The position numbers and the translations under genes were made by a program. The notes beneath the pieces are model-generated. The model made no database searches. It was not told the origin of the DNA and saw only the letters and a program-made list of their open reading frames with translations. 64,000 bases of DNA, taken from contig NZ_VWRN01000010.1 in NCBI RefSeq assembly GCF_008632125.1, forward strand, positions 31,841 through 95,840, written 5' to 3'. This DNA comes from Cupriavidus cauae (lineage in GTDB: Bacteria; Pseudomonadota; Gammaproteobacteria; Burkholderiales; Burkholderiaceae). The first letter of the stretch is position 1. The number at the start of each line of letters is the position of its first letter. Positions 51,508 through 59,387 of the stretch are shown piece by piece.

Positions 51508-51600
51508 GTTGGAGCCTGAGTCGGGGCCTGAGTCGCGCGCCTGAGTGGTGTTCCTGAGTGGTGCTCCTGAGTGGTGCTCCTGAGTCGCGCGCCGGAGCTG
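51508..51600. repeat. Repeats of CTGAGTGGTGCTC and CTGAGTCGCGCGC
   Basis: After the lrp stop, words beginning CTGAGT recur every 13-16 bp about six times. The region separates the convergent lrp and aldo/keto reductase genes. No hairpin with a T run was found. Confidence 0.7.
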
Positions 51601-51650
51601 CGCGCATGCCTCGGTGCCTTGGTCGCTCTTCCCGGTCCGCGCCGGCGGTG

Positions 51651-52484
51651 CTACAGCATCTCCAAGGGACGCGGCCCGCGCGGCGGCGGAAACAGGGCAT
51701 CGAGCTCGGCCAGCTGCGCGGCGTCGAGCGCGATCGACACCGCCGCGGCGTTCTCGCGCAGTGCGTCGCGCCGTCCCGTCTTCGGGATCGCGATCACGCC
51801 GTCGCGCGCCAGCAGCCAGGCCAGCGCGGCCTGCGCCGGGGCGATGCCATGGCGCGCGGCAAATTTCTTCAGGCCGGCATGGCGCAGCAACCGGGCCTGC
51901 TCGATCGGCGAATAGGCCATCACCGGCACGCCGCGCTCGCGCAGCCATGGCAGCAGATCCCATTCGATGCCGCGGCGGCCCAGGTTGTACAGCAGCTGGT
52001 TGGTCTGGACCCGGTCGCCGCCCGGTACCTTCCACAGCTCGCGCATATCGTCGAGGTCGAGATTGCTGACGCCGAAGTGGCGGATCTTGCCGGCCTGCTG
52101 CAGCGCGAGGAAGGCCTCCATGGTCTCGGCCAGCGGCACGCCGCCGCGCCAATGCAGCAGGTACAGGTCGATGCGGTCGGTGCCGAGCCGGCGCAGGCTC
52201 CGTTCGCAGGCCGCCACCGCGTCGCGCCGTCCGGCGTTGTGCGGATAGACCTTGGTAACCAGGAACACCTCGTCGCGCCGGCCGGCGATCGCCTCGCCGA
52301 CCAGCGTCTCCGACAGCCCCTCGCCATACATCTCGGCGGTATCGATCAGGCGCAGGCCAAGGTCCAGGCCGAGCCGCAGCGTGGCGATCTCCTCGGCCCG
52401 GCGCGCGGGATCGTCGCCAATATTCCAGGTTCCCATGCCGAGGGCCGGCACGCGTTCACCGCAGGGCAGCAGCACTTGCTTCAT
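51651..52484 (-). CDS. Aldo/keto reductase
   Basis: A 277-residue NAD(P)H-dependent oxidoreductase of the TIM-barrel AKR superfamily. The catalytic set Asp-Tyr-Lys-His is visible: DTAEMYGEG, LVTKVYPHN and LYLLHWRGG. The cofactor segment VIAIPKTGRRDALRENAAA lies near the C-terminus. AGGAGCG precedes the start. It is the last of four minus-strand genes (transporter, amidohydrolase, LysR, this gene), separated from lysR by a minisatellite. The substrate is unknown. Confidence 0.92.
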   Translation of the reverse strand: MKQVLLPCGERVPALGMGTWNIGDDPARRAEEIATLRLGLDLGLRLIDTAEMYGEGLSETLVGEAIAGRRDEVFLVTKVYPHNAGRRDAVAACERSLRRLGTDRIDLYLLHWRGGVPLAETMEAFLALQQAGKIRHFGVSNLDLDDMRELWKVPGGDRVQTNQLLYNLGRRGIEWDLLPWLRERGVPVMAYSPIEQARLLRHAGLKKFAARHGIAPAQAALAWLLARDGVIAIPKTGRRDALRENAAAVSIALDAAQLAELDALFPPPRGPRPLEML

Positions 52485-52511
52485 GGCGCATCGCTCCTAT
52501 GTGTTCGGGGA

Positions 52512-52646
52512 TTCGAGGTTCGAGGTTCGAGGTTCGGGATCGGGATCGGGATCGGGATCGGGATCGGATTCGGCATCGGGGATGGGGATCGGGATCGGGA
52601 TCGGATTCGGCATCGGGGATGGGGATCGGGATCGGGATCGGGATGC
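52512..52646. repeat. GGGATC minisatellite with larger repeat
   Basis: Three TTCGAGG units are followed by runs of GGGATC. A longer block starting GGATTCGGCATCGGGGATG occurs twice. The array fills most of the gap between the lysR pseudogene and the aldo/keto reductase ribosome site. The unit length of 6 bp suggests replication slippage. Confidence 0.95.
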
Positions 52647-52719
52647 CGATGGCGTGGGCGCATCGGTCGGCGCCGCATCCATCGGCGCTGCCTTCGTCGG
52701 CGCTTCATCCGTCCACACT

Positions 52720-53650
52720 TTATCCCTCGGCGCTTCGTTCGCCGGCGCGGCCATCGATGCCGCTCTGCTGCACCAGCCATTGGCGGAACGCACGCGCCGC
52801 GGCCGGCTCGGCGCGCTCGCGCGGCCAGATCGCGTAGTAGCCGCCGCCCAGGGTCGCGCTCGCCTGGGTTGCGCGCACCAGCAGGCCGTCGCGCAGGCAG
52901 GCATCGATCATATGCCGCCAGCCCAGCACGATGCCGTGGCCCTCGATGGCCAGCTGCAGCAGGATCGGATACTGGTTGGCCACCACGCGATGGTTGGGGC
53001 GCGCATCGGGCAGGCCGTTCTGCGCCAGCCAGGTCTCCCATGACATCCATTGGCGCTGGGCGTCCTCGAGCACCCAGCAGCGTCTCGTCGACCAGGTCGG
53101 CGGGTTCCAGATGCCGGCCGCGCAGGTAGCCGGGCGTGCAGACCGGGAACACTTCCTCGTCGTACAGGCGCCGTGCCGCGAAGCCCGGCGGCGGACCTTC
53201 GCGCAGGTAATAGAGGCCGATATCGAACTCGGCGCCTGACATCGAGGCGAGGCTGTCGTTGACGACCAGGCGCAGGTGGATGTCCGGATGCGCGGCGCGA
53301 AAGCGCGCCAGCCGCGGCGTCAGCCACAGCACCGCGACGCCGGACGAGCAGGCCACCGACAGCTCGGTATGTCCCTTGCGCTTCATCACGTCCTCGGTCG
53401 CCTCGGCGCAGCCGACCAGCAGCCGCTGCACCACCTCCGCATAGCGCTGGCCGCTGACGGTCAGCCGCAGCGCGCGCGGCTCGCGCACGAACAGTTTCTT
53501 GCCGAGGAATTGTTCGAGCTGGGCGACCTGCCGGCTGATCGCGCTCTGCGTCAGATGCAGCTCGGCGGCGGCGCGCGTGAAGCTGCCGTGCCGCATCGCC
53601 GCCTCGAAGGCGATCAGGCAGGGCAGCGGAGGAAGCGGGGAAATGCGCAT
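52720..53650 (-). pseudogene. LysR-family regulator with a +1 frameshift
   Basis: The first part (MRISPLPPLPCLIAFEAAMRHG onward) has the LysR helix-turn-helix (SFTRAAAELHLTQSAISRQVAQLE) and runs to PADLVDETLL. The family sequence then continues in another frame (VLEDAQRQWMSWETWLAQNG ... VVANQYPILLQLAIEGHGIVLGW). One extra C in the CCC at 53073-53075 accounts for the shift; removing it restores 309 residues, the usual length. Either the regulator is inactive or the base is a sequencing error. It would have controlled the flanking catabolic genes. Confidence 0.85.
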
Positions 53651-53713
53651 GGCGGCGTCCGGTCGGTCAAGCCGCCATGATAGTGGAGGGCCCACGTTGG
53701 GCATGAAGGGACA

Positions 53714-53753
53714 GCCCCGCATGGGGCTCCCCTCTCCCGCTCGCGGGAGAGGG
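53714..53753. repeat. REP-like palindrome, copy 1
   Basis: CCCTCTCCCG and CGGGAGAGGG form a 10-bp stem around CTCG, preceded by a smaller hairpin (gcccc / ggggc). The same 10-bp arms recur at 60392-60415. It is intergenic, between the lysR start and the amidohydrolase stop. Confidence 0.8.
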
Positions 53754-53863
53754 ATTGGGGGAGAGGGCAAGCGCGCTCGCCATGCGATGGGGCGCCACAT
53801 CTCCCCCTCTCCCCGGCCCTCCCCGGGAGAAGGACAACTACAGAGCGACAGAGGCAGTGGACG

Positions 53864-55108
53864 CTACTGCGCCGCGCGTGTATGGATCCGCCCGCCCTGC
53901 ATCACCAATGCCAGGTGTTCGCCCTGGCCCATCAGCAGGCCGATGTCGGCCAGCGGGTCGCCGTCGACCACCAGCAGGTCGGCCAGCGCGCCGGCGCGCA
54001 CCGTGCCGAGCTCGCCCTCGCGCTGCAGCAGCGCGGCGGCGATCGAGGTGGCCGAGCGGATCGCCTCCAGGTTGCCGAGCGCGTCGGCGCGGATGCGGAA
54101 CTCCTCGCTCTGGCACTGGTGCATCTCGCCGAGCAGGTCGGAGCCGAAGGCCATCGGCACGCCGGCCTCGGCGTAGATGCGCAGCGAGTCGTGGCCGGCC
54201 TGGCGCACGGTCTCGATCTTGGCTACCGACTCGGCCGGCAGGCCCAGCCGCGCGCCGTCGCGCGCCAGCGCCTCGTAGGTGATCACGGTCGGCACCACGA
54301 AGGCGCCATGCTCGCGCATCACCTCGGCGGTGGCGCGGTCGACCAGGTTGCCGTGCTCGATCGAACGGACGCCGCAACGCACCGCGCGGGCGATCGCGCG
54401 CGGCGTGTAGGCGTGCGCCGCGACATAGGTCTGCGCGGCCTCGGCCTCCTCGACGATGGCGCGGATCTCGGCCTCGCTGTACTGCGTGTTGGCGATCGGA
54501 TCGGTCGGCGAGGCGACGCCGCCCGAGGCCATGATCTTGATCTGGGTCGCGCCCTTCTGGATCTCCTCGCGCACCGCCAGCCGCACCGCGTCGACGCCGT
54601 CGACCACGCGCGCGATCGCGCCGGCGCGGAACGCGCACGAGCAAGGCTCGAGCGTGTCGCCGCGCGGGCGGAAGTCGCCGTGGCCGCCGGTCTGCGACAG
54701 CGCCTTGCCCGACGGGAAGATGCGCGGCCCCGGGATCAGGCCGCTGGCGACCGCCTGCGACAGGCCCCAGTCGGCGCCACCGGCGTCGCGCACCGTGGTG
54801 AAGCCGCGCTCGAGCATCGCGCGCATGATCGGCAGCGCGCGGATGGCCACCAGCACGTTGGGCTGGGTCGCGTTCAGGCCGAGGTTGGCGAGCGAGGCCA
54901 GCACGTGCACGTGGCAGTCGATCAGCCCAGGCATCACGGTCTTGCCGGCGACGTCGATGCGCCGCAGGTCGGGGGCGTCTGGCAGGTCGAGCGGCGTGGC
55001 CGATACCGCGGCGATGCGCTCGCCGTCGATCAGGACGTCGTGGCGGCGCAGCAGGCTGCCGTGCGCCGGGTCGAGGACGTTGCCGCCCTGAAGCAGGATT
55101 CTGGTCAT
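53864..55108 (-). CDS. Metal-dependent amidohydrolase
   Basis: A 414-residue member of the amidohydrolase superfamily, COG1228 type (imidazolonepropionase/prolidase-like). Metal ligands H66 and H68 are in GLIDCHVHVL. Later histidines lie in AHAYTPRAIARA and SIEHGNLVD, and the late Asp is in FGSDLLGEMHQ. A lysine in TQIKIMASGG may be carboxylated to bridge metals. The start is 5 bp after the transporter stop, so translation is probably coupled. The transporter and hydrolase likely act on the same imported compound, which is not known. Confidence 0.9.
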   Translation of the reverse strand: MTRILLQGGNVLDPAHGSLLRRHDVLIDGERIAAVSATPLDLPDAPDLRRIDVAGKTVMPGLIDCHVHVLASLANLGLNATQPNVLVAIRALPIMRAMLERGFTTVRDAGGADWGLSQAVASGLIPGPRIFPSGKALSQTGGHGDFRPRGDTLEPCSCAFRAGAIARVVDGVDAVRLAVREEIQKGATQIKIMASGGVASPTDPIANTQYSEAEIRAIVEEAEAAQTYVAAHAYTPRAIARAVRCGVRSIEHGNLVDRATAEVMREHGAFVVPTVITYEALARDGARLGLPAESVAKIETVRQAGHDSLRIYAEAGVPMAFGSDLLGEMHQCQSEEFRIRADALGNLEAIRSATSIAAALLQREGELGTVRAGALADLLVVDGDPLADIGLLMGQGEHLALVMQGGRIHTRAAQ

Positions 55109-55113
55109 GAGTC

Positions 55114-56415
55114 TCAGTGTCGTTGCAGATAGGCCGGCTCGCGGACGAAGCGCGTGCCGACGAAGCTGATGGCGGCGGCGATCATCACGTAGAAGGCGGG
55201 CGCCATGGTGCTGCCGGTGCTGGCGATCAGCCAGGTGATGATGAACGAGGCGAAGCCGCCGAAGATCGTCACCGCCAGGTTGTAGGCGACCGACAGGCCG
55301 GTCGACAGCACCTTGGCCGGGAACAGTTCGGAGAAGGCCGCCAGGATCGGGCCGGTGTACGCGGCGATCAGCACGCCGAACACCAGCTGGAACACCAGCA
55401 GCGACGCCAGGCCCGGCACGTGGTTGATATAGAAGAACATCGGATAGGCCAGCAGCAGGATCAGCAGCGCCGAGCCCGACAGCAGCGCGCGCCGGCCGAT
55501 GCGGTCGGCGAGCCAGCCGACGATGGGCGAGAACACCATGATCGCGAGGCCGCCGACCATGCCCGCGATGAAGCCGGTGGACTGCGGCACTTGGAGCACT
55601 TTGACCGAGTAGGTCGGCATATAGAACAGCAGCACGTAGGTGCAGACCGTCCACAGGATCACCATCGAGAAGCTCGCCGTGGTCTCGCGCGGGTAGGTCT
55701 GCACGATCTCCTTCAGCGGCGAGTCGGAGCGCTCGGCGTTGTCGCGGAAGGTCGGCGTCTCGTCCAGGTGATGGCGGATGTAGTAGCCGACCGGACCGAT
55801 CACGATGCCCAGCAGGAAGGGCAGGCGCCAGCCCCAGCTGTTCAGTGCCTCGGGGCTCAGCGCGCTGGTGACGAAGGTACCGACCGCGGCGCCGAGCAGC
55901 ACCGCGACGCCGATGCTGGCCTGGATCCAGCTCGAATAGAAGGCACGCTGGCGGGCGGGCGCGTACTCGGTCAGGAAGGCGGTGGCGCCGCCCATCTCGC
56001 CGCCGGCGGAGAAGCCCTGCATCAGCCGCGCGACCACGATCAGCAGCGGCGCGAAGACACCGATCTGGTCGTAGGTGGGGGCGATGCCGATGATGGTGGT
56101 GCCCAGCGCCATCAGCAGGATGGTCAGCGACAGCGCCTGCTTGCGGCCGACACGGTCGGCATAGATGCCGAGCACGATGCCGCCGACCGGGCGCATGAAG
56201 AAGCCGACGCCGAAGGTGGCGACCGCCAGCAACAGCGACGACAGGTCGTTGCCGGTCGGAAAGAACAGCCGGGCGATGATGACCGCGAAGAAGCTGTAGA
56301 CCGTGAAGTCGAACCACTCGAGGCCGTTGCCGATCACCGTCGCGACGATGGCGCGGCGGCGCTCCCTGGCGTGAGTGGCGGGCAGCGCGTCGGCGTGGGC
56401 TACGCTCGCTTGCAT
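55114..56415 (-). CDS. MFS transporter, metabolite:H+ symporter (MHS) type
   Basis: A 433-residue inner-membrane symporter with twelve predicted helices. The start RAIVATVIGNGLEWFDFTVYSFFA, the loop GIYADRVGRKQAL and RLMQGFSAGGEMGGATAFLTEYAP are signatures of the MHS group (ShiA/ProP/KgtP relatives) that import organic acids or betaines. AGGAGA is the ribosome site. It is first in the minus-strand cluster. The substrate is probably acted on by the amidohydrolase that follows directly. Confidence 0.93.
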   Translation of the reverse strand: MQASVAHADALPATHARERRRAIVATVIGNGLEWFDFTVYSFFAVIIARLFFPTGNDLSSLLLAVATFGVGFFMRPVGGIVLGIYADRVGRKQALSLTILLMALGTTIIGIAPTYDQIGVFAPLLIVVARLMQGFSAGGEMGGATAFLTEYAPARQRAFYSSWIQASIGVAVLLGAAVGTFVTSALSPEALNSWGWRLPFLLGIVIGPVGYYIRHHLDETPTFRDNAERSDSPLKEIVQTYPRETTASFSMVILWTVCTYVLLFYMPTYSVKVLQVPQSTGFIAGMVGGLAIMVFSPIVGWLADRIGRRALLSGSALLILLLAYPMFFYINHVPGLASLLVFQLVFGVLIAAYTGPILAAFSELFPAKVLSTGLSVAYNLAVTIFGGFASFIITWLIASTGSTMAPAFYVMIAAAISFVGTRFVREPAYLQRH

Positions 56416-57384
56416 GTTGTTCTCCTGTGCATGGTTTCCTCCTCTGAGATGGACAGCGCCCGTCCGCGGCAGGCGCAGCGGGCCCGACGGCCGATGTTAG
56501 AAGCTGGGCCCGCGCAGGCGGTAACGAAATCTGCGCATGTCCGCATGCCGTCGGCGCATGGATCGGGGCATGCGTCGGCGCATGCGCAGGGGCATGCGAT
56601 GGTGTCCGCCATCGTCCGACAGTCCGGCGCCGGCGAGCGATGGCGAGCGATGGATGGCGATGGCGATCGAGGACCATCGAAGGGGCGTCGTGGATGCCGT
56701 CGGTCAGCGTCGAGGGTCGTTGAAGGCCGTCGACGATGCGGTCGAGCGCGTGGTCGATCGCCCTCGACGGTCATCGATGGAGCGTCGATCGAACGTCGAT
56801 CGAGCGTCGGTGGGCATCGACATCGCGCTCGCGAAGGGCAAAGCGTTGCGTCGGCGCATCACTCGATCGATGCTCGCGCACGCTGCGCGGCGACGCGCGA
56901 GGCGATGCCGATACGCGATGCGTGCCGCGACGTCGCGACGGCTGTCGTCGCCGTCGATGCGCTCGTCGTTCGTCTCGCGGCGACCGTGTCGAGCGGTGCC
57001 GCGATGCGCTGCGATGACGCCGCGGCGCACGCCGAGCAACGCGCCCGCGCCACGTGCGAACGATCTTCAGTGCATGCCGCAAAGCCTTGTCGCATGCGGC
57101 TTTGCGGCGAGCATGCGGGTTCTCCCTCGTGTCTTCGCCGCGGCCTCGCGAGGGCTGGCGATGGGTCGCTGCGAACGTCGTCGCGAGGTCCGCGCGCAGC
57201 GGTCGCGCACCGCATCGTCGGCATATCGATGAGGCCGCGATGCGATCGACGGCGAGGGTCTCGCAGCGTGTCGTCGCGGCATGCGATGCGTGTCTCGACA
57301 GCGCGTCGCGCATGTCATCGCATCGATGTGTTCGTCATCGCAATGCGCGCGCATTCGATGGCGTGATTTTTTGGAACTTTTTTC
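56416..57384. other. About 1 kb without a credible gene, rich in short repeats
   Basis: No frame shows natural composition; all open frames are Arg/Ser/Ala-rich shadows. The first 200 bases are packed with GCATGC-type words, the next 300 with GATCGA, TCGATG and GCGATGG words, and the rest with CGATGCG. The composition differs from flanking genes. It could be a decayed gene or a structured region. Only the end, from about 57360, turns AT-rich where a promoter sits. Confidence 0.6.
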
Positions 57385-57413
57385 TTAACATCACCGACCA
57401 AACGAATTATGAT
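57385..57413 (+). promoter_or_regulatory. Sigma70-type promoter before the frameshifted small gene
   Basis: TTAACA, a 17-bp spacer and TATGAT match the consensus closely. Transcription would start near 57420, about 23 nt before an ATG at 57443. A perfect TTGACA also occurs at 57419-57424 but lacks a matching -10. Confidence 0.65.
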
Positions 57414-57442
57414 TCGCCTTGACAAGAGTCTCTCTTCATTGC

Positions 57443-57944
57443 ATGAAGCAAGACATCGCGAAGCGAAGAACTCGAACAACAACCGCGGCGCGTTTCGATG
57501 CAGTGATGCAGGTAGCCGAGGAGCAACAGAACTTTGACGCAGACCAGACCGGGCTGGCTTCTTACAACGCGTACAGTCTCCTGTGGCCCATTGACGGGAT
57601 GGGTTCGCTACCTCGAACAACACGGCGTCTGCCTGGCGCGGGCCATGACCGCGAATGCAGGTCTGCCGTCGGAATACTCCTACTTGGAAGCCGCGTGTCG
57701 TCGGGCAACGACGCGCGAGCGGATCGAATACTGCAGGACGCGGCGAGCGTTGCGCGCGGGTCATCGCGTTGCACGTCGCCACGGAAGCTTCGCCCTGCGC
57801 GGAGCGCCTGCCAAGGAATTCATTAGCGTGCGGCAGCCGTATTGCGGCACGCCGATGAATCGCTCGCTCGACTGGGGTTCGCAAGCAATAACGCCTCGGG
57901 TCGGTCGGGTCGCCAATTTTGGACATTCGATATTCACGCTCTAG
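57443..57944 (+). pseudogene. Probable frameshifted small gene of unknown function
   Basis: From the ATG, the first frame gives MKQDIAKRRTRTTTAARFDAV... and reaches NAYSLLWPIDG. The next frame then continues with natural composition: WVRYLEQHGVCLARAMTANA, SEYSYLEAACRRATTRERIE. The switch is near 57598-57605 in a G-rich spot and equals one extra base. The later part becomes Arg-rich, so the original stop may have been earlier. A good promoter lies directly upstream. I do not recognise the family. A real frameshift, a sequencing error or coincidence remain possible. Confidence 0.4.
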
Positions 57945-57958
57945 TGAAGGAGTCATCC

Positions 57959-58558
57959 ATGGCAACGACTGCGAAGAAGAAACCTGCGGCCAAGAAGGCC
58001 GCGCCCGCCAAGAAGGCAGCCGCCAAGAAGGCCGCACCGGCCAAGAAGACCGCGGTGAAGAAGGTCGCCGCGAAGAAGGCCGCGCCGGCCAAGAAGGCCG
58101 CGGCGAAGAAGGCCCCCGCCAAGAAGGTCGCGACCAAGAAGGTAGCGGCGAAGAAGGCGGCACCGGCCAAGAAGGCCGCAGCGAAGAAGGCCCCCGCCAA
58201 GAAGGTCGCGACCAAGAAGGTAGCGGCGAAGAAGGCGGCACCGGCCAAGAAGGCCGCAGCGAAGAAGGCCCCCGCCAAGAAGGCCGCGACCAAGAAGGTA
58301 GCGGCGAAGAAGGCGGCACCGGCCAAGAAGGCCGCGGCCAAGAAGACCACCGCGAAGAAGGCGACCGCCAAGAAGGCCGCGCCGGCCAAGAAGGCTGCCG
58401 CGAAGAAGGCGCCGGCGAAGAAGGCTGCCGGCAAGAAGGCCGCTGCCCAGCCTGCCTCGGCCCCTGCCTCGTCGCCCGCCTCGGCTCCCGCGCCGGCCGC
58501 CAAGACCGCGCTGAGCCCGGCCGCCGCCTGGCCGTTCCCGACCGGCAGCCGTCCGTAA
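57959..58558 (+). CDS. Histone H1-like Lys/Ala-rich DNA-binding protein
   Basis: A 199-residue, highly basic protein made almost wholly of [15 protein letters not shown] and KKAPAKK blocks, resembling the C-terminal tail of eukaryotic H1 and the AlgP/Hc1-like proteins of Burkholderiales. It should bind DNA non-specifically as a nucleoid protein. The Pro/Ala/Ser linker and final [12 protein letters not shown], which look conserved rather than repetitive, close the protein. GAAGGAG is a strong ribosome site; upstream in-frame ATG at 57842 lacks one. A terminator follows. Confidence 0.9.
   Translation: MATTAKKKPAAKKAAPAKKAAAKKAAPAKKTAVKKVAAKKAAPAKKAAAKKAPAKKVATKKVAAKKAAPAKKAAAKKAPAKKVATKKVAAKKAAPAKKAAAKKAPAKKAATKKVAAKKAAPAKKAAAKKTTAKKATAKKAAPAKKAAAKKAPAKKAAGKKAAAQPASAPASSPASAPAPAAKTALSPAAAWPFPTGSRP
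58127..58360. repeat. 78-bp repeats inside the H1-like gene
   Basis: Three consecutive copies of a 78-bp unit (26 residues beginning [10 protein letters not shown] or a variant) with only scattered changes. They provide a substrate for in-frame expansion and contraction. Confidence 0.85.
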
Positions 58559-58671
58559 GCGTTGACGCGCGACCTGTGCGCGCTCGATTCCTGCGGGAAT
58601 CCTCGGGGCACCTTCGCGTGCCCGGATGACCGGATACCCCGTATCCGGCCGGCATGACTGTGGTCCTGCCA

Positions 58672-58706
58672 ACCCGCCGCCGGCGACAGCCGCGGCGGGT
58701 TTTTGT
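58672..58706 (+). terminator. Intrinsic terminator of the H1-like gene
   Basis: A 9-bp stem (acccgccgc with gcggcgggt, 11-nt loop) followed by TTTTTGTTT. A second small hairpin (ccggatac with gtatccgg) lies just upstream at 58630-58648. Confidence 0.85.
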
Positions 58707-58792
58707 TTGGGGTTCGTCCCAACGCACCGCGATCCGCCCGAACGCAGCGCGACGCCATAGCGGCTCTCCGGGATCGCGCCGCCGGCGCACGC

Positions 58793-58828
58793 GCAAACAA
58801 AAACGCCGCCCCCTGAAGGAGGCGGCGT
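58793..58828 (-). terminator. Intrinsic terminator of the glycine-zipper lipoprotein gene
   Basis: On the minus strand an 8-bp stem (acgccgcc with ggcggcgt, loop of 10) is followed by TTTTTGTTT. Between it and the stop codon lie several repeats of CGCTCAGYGCG. Confidence 0.85.
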
Positions 58829-58899
58829 CGTGATCGACGGCCGGTGAAGCGCGCCGCTCAGTGCGTACGGCTCAGTACGCGGCGCTCAGCGCGTGCCGC

Positions 58900-59367
58900 T
58901 CAGTGCGTGACCCGCGTGACGCCGCCCGAGGACAGCAGCCGCACGCGTTCGCCCGGACGGAAGATCTCGTCGGCGTCCTGCGTGATCGCACGCATCTCGC
59001 CGTTGTCCAGGCGCACCGTGATCTCGAGCCCGCGCCGCTGGTCGACCCGGTTCTCGATCGCGCTGCCCGCCATGCCGCCGAGCACCGCGCCGAGGATGCC
59101 GGCCGCCACCGAGCCGCTGCCGCTGCCGATCGAGCTGCCCGCCGCGATGCCGCCGATGGCGCCGCCCGCCAGCGTGCCGACGCCCGATTGCTGACCCTGG
59201 ATCATCACCTCGCGCACGCTCTCGACCACGCCGTAGCGCAGCGTCTGTTCACGCTGCGCCTGCCCCGGCGTATAGATGCTGGCGGAGTTCGATTGCGTGG
59301 CGCAGCCGGCCACGAGGCTGGCGGCCGCCACGAGCGCGACGCCGCAGGTTCGGATAAGGGTTTGCAT
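58900..59367 (-). CDS. Glycine-zipper outer-membrane lipoprotein (SlyB-like)
   Basis: A 155-residue lipoprotein: signal MQTLIRTCGVALVAAASLVAGC with the lipidated cysteine near residue 22. Then comes a glycine-zipper two-helix hairpin (GGAIGGIAAGSSIGSGSGSV, AAGILGAVLGGMAGSAIE), and a C-terminal beta segment (LEITVRLDNGEMRAITQDAD). This matches the 17-kDa antigen/SlyB group, which sits in the outer membrane and affects envelope integrity. It follows the PfkB-type gene on the same strand by about 20 bp. Confidence 0.9.
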   Translation of the reverse strand: MQTLIRTCGVALVAAASLVAGCATQSNSASIYTPGQAQREQTLRYGVVESVREVMIQGQQSGVGTLAGGAIGGIAAGSSIGSGSGSVAAGILGAVLGGMAGSAIENRVDQRRGLEITVRLDNGEMRAITQDADEIFRPGERVRLLSSGGVTRVTH

Positions 59368-59387
59368 GGTGATTCCCCAGCAAGGGT

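Noticed and set aside
52481..53800. A single 439-residue protein from the lysR frame through the GGGATC repeats
   Set aside because: After the +1 shift the frame turns into Arg/Pro-rich noise and Asp-Pro repeats; the LysR similarity continues in the other frame to a stop at 52720.
56537..57232. 231-codon open frame in the gene-poor kilobase
   Set aside because: It is Arg/Met/Ser-rich low-complexity sequence without a ribosome site, matching the word repeats of the DNA rather than a protein.
57959..58558. CRISPR-like regular repeats
   Set aside because: The repeats are contiguous coding repeats of a Lys/Ala-rich protein with no spacers; no other array in the window has unique spacers.
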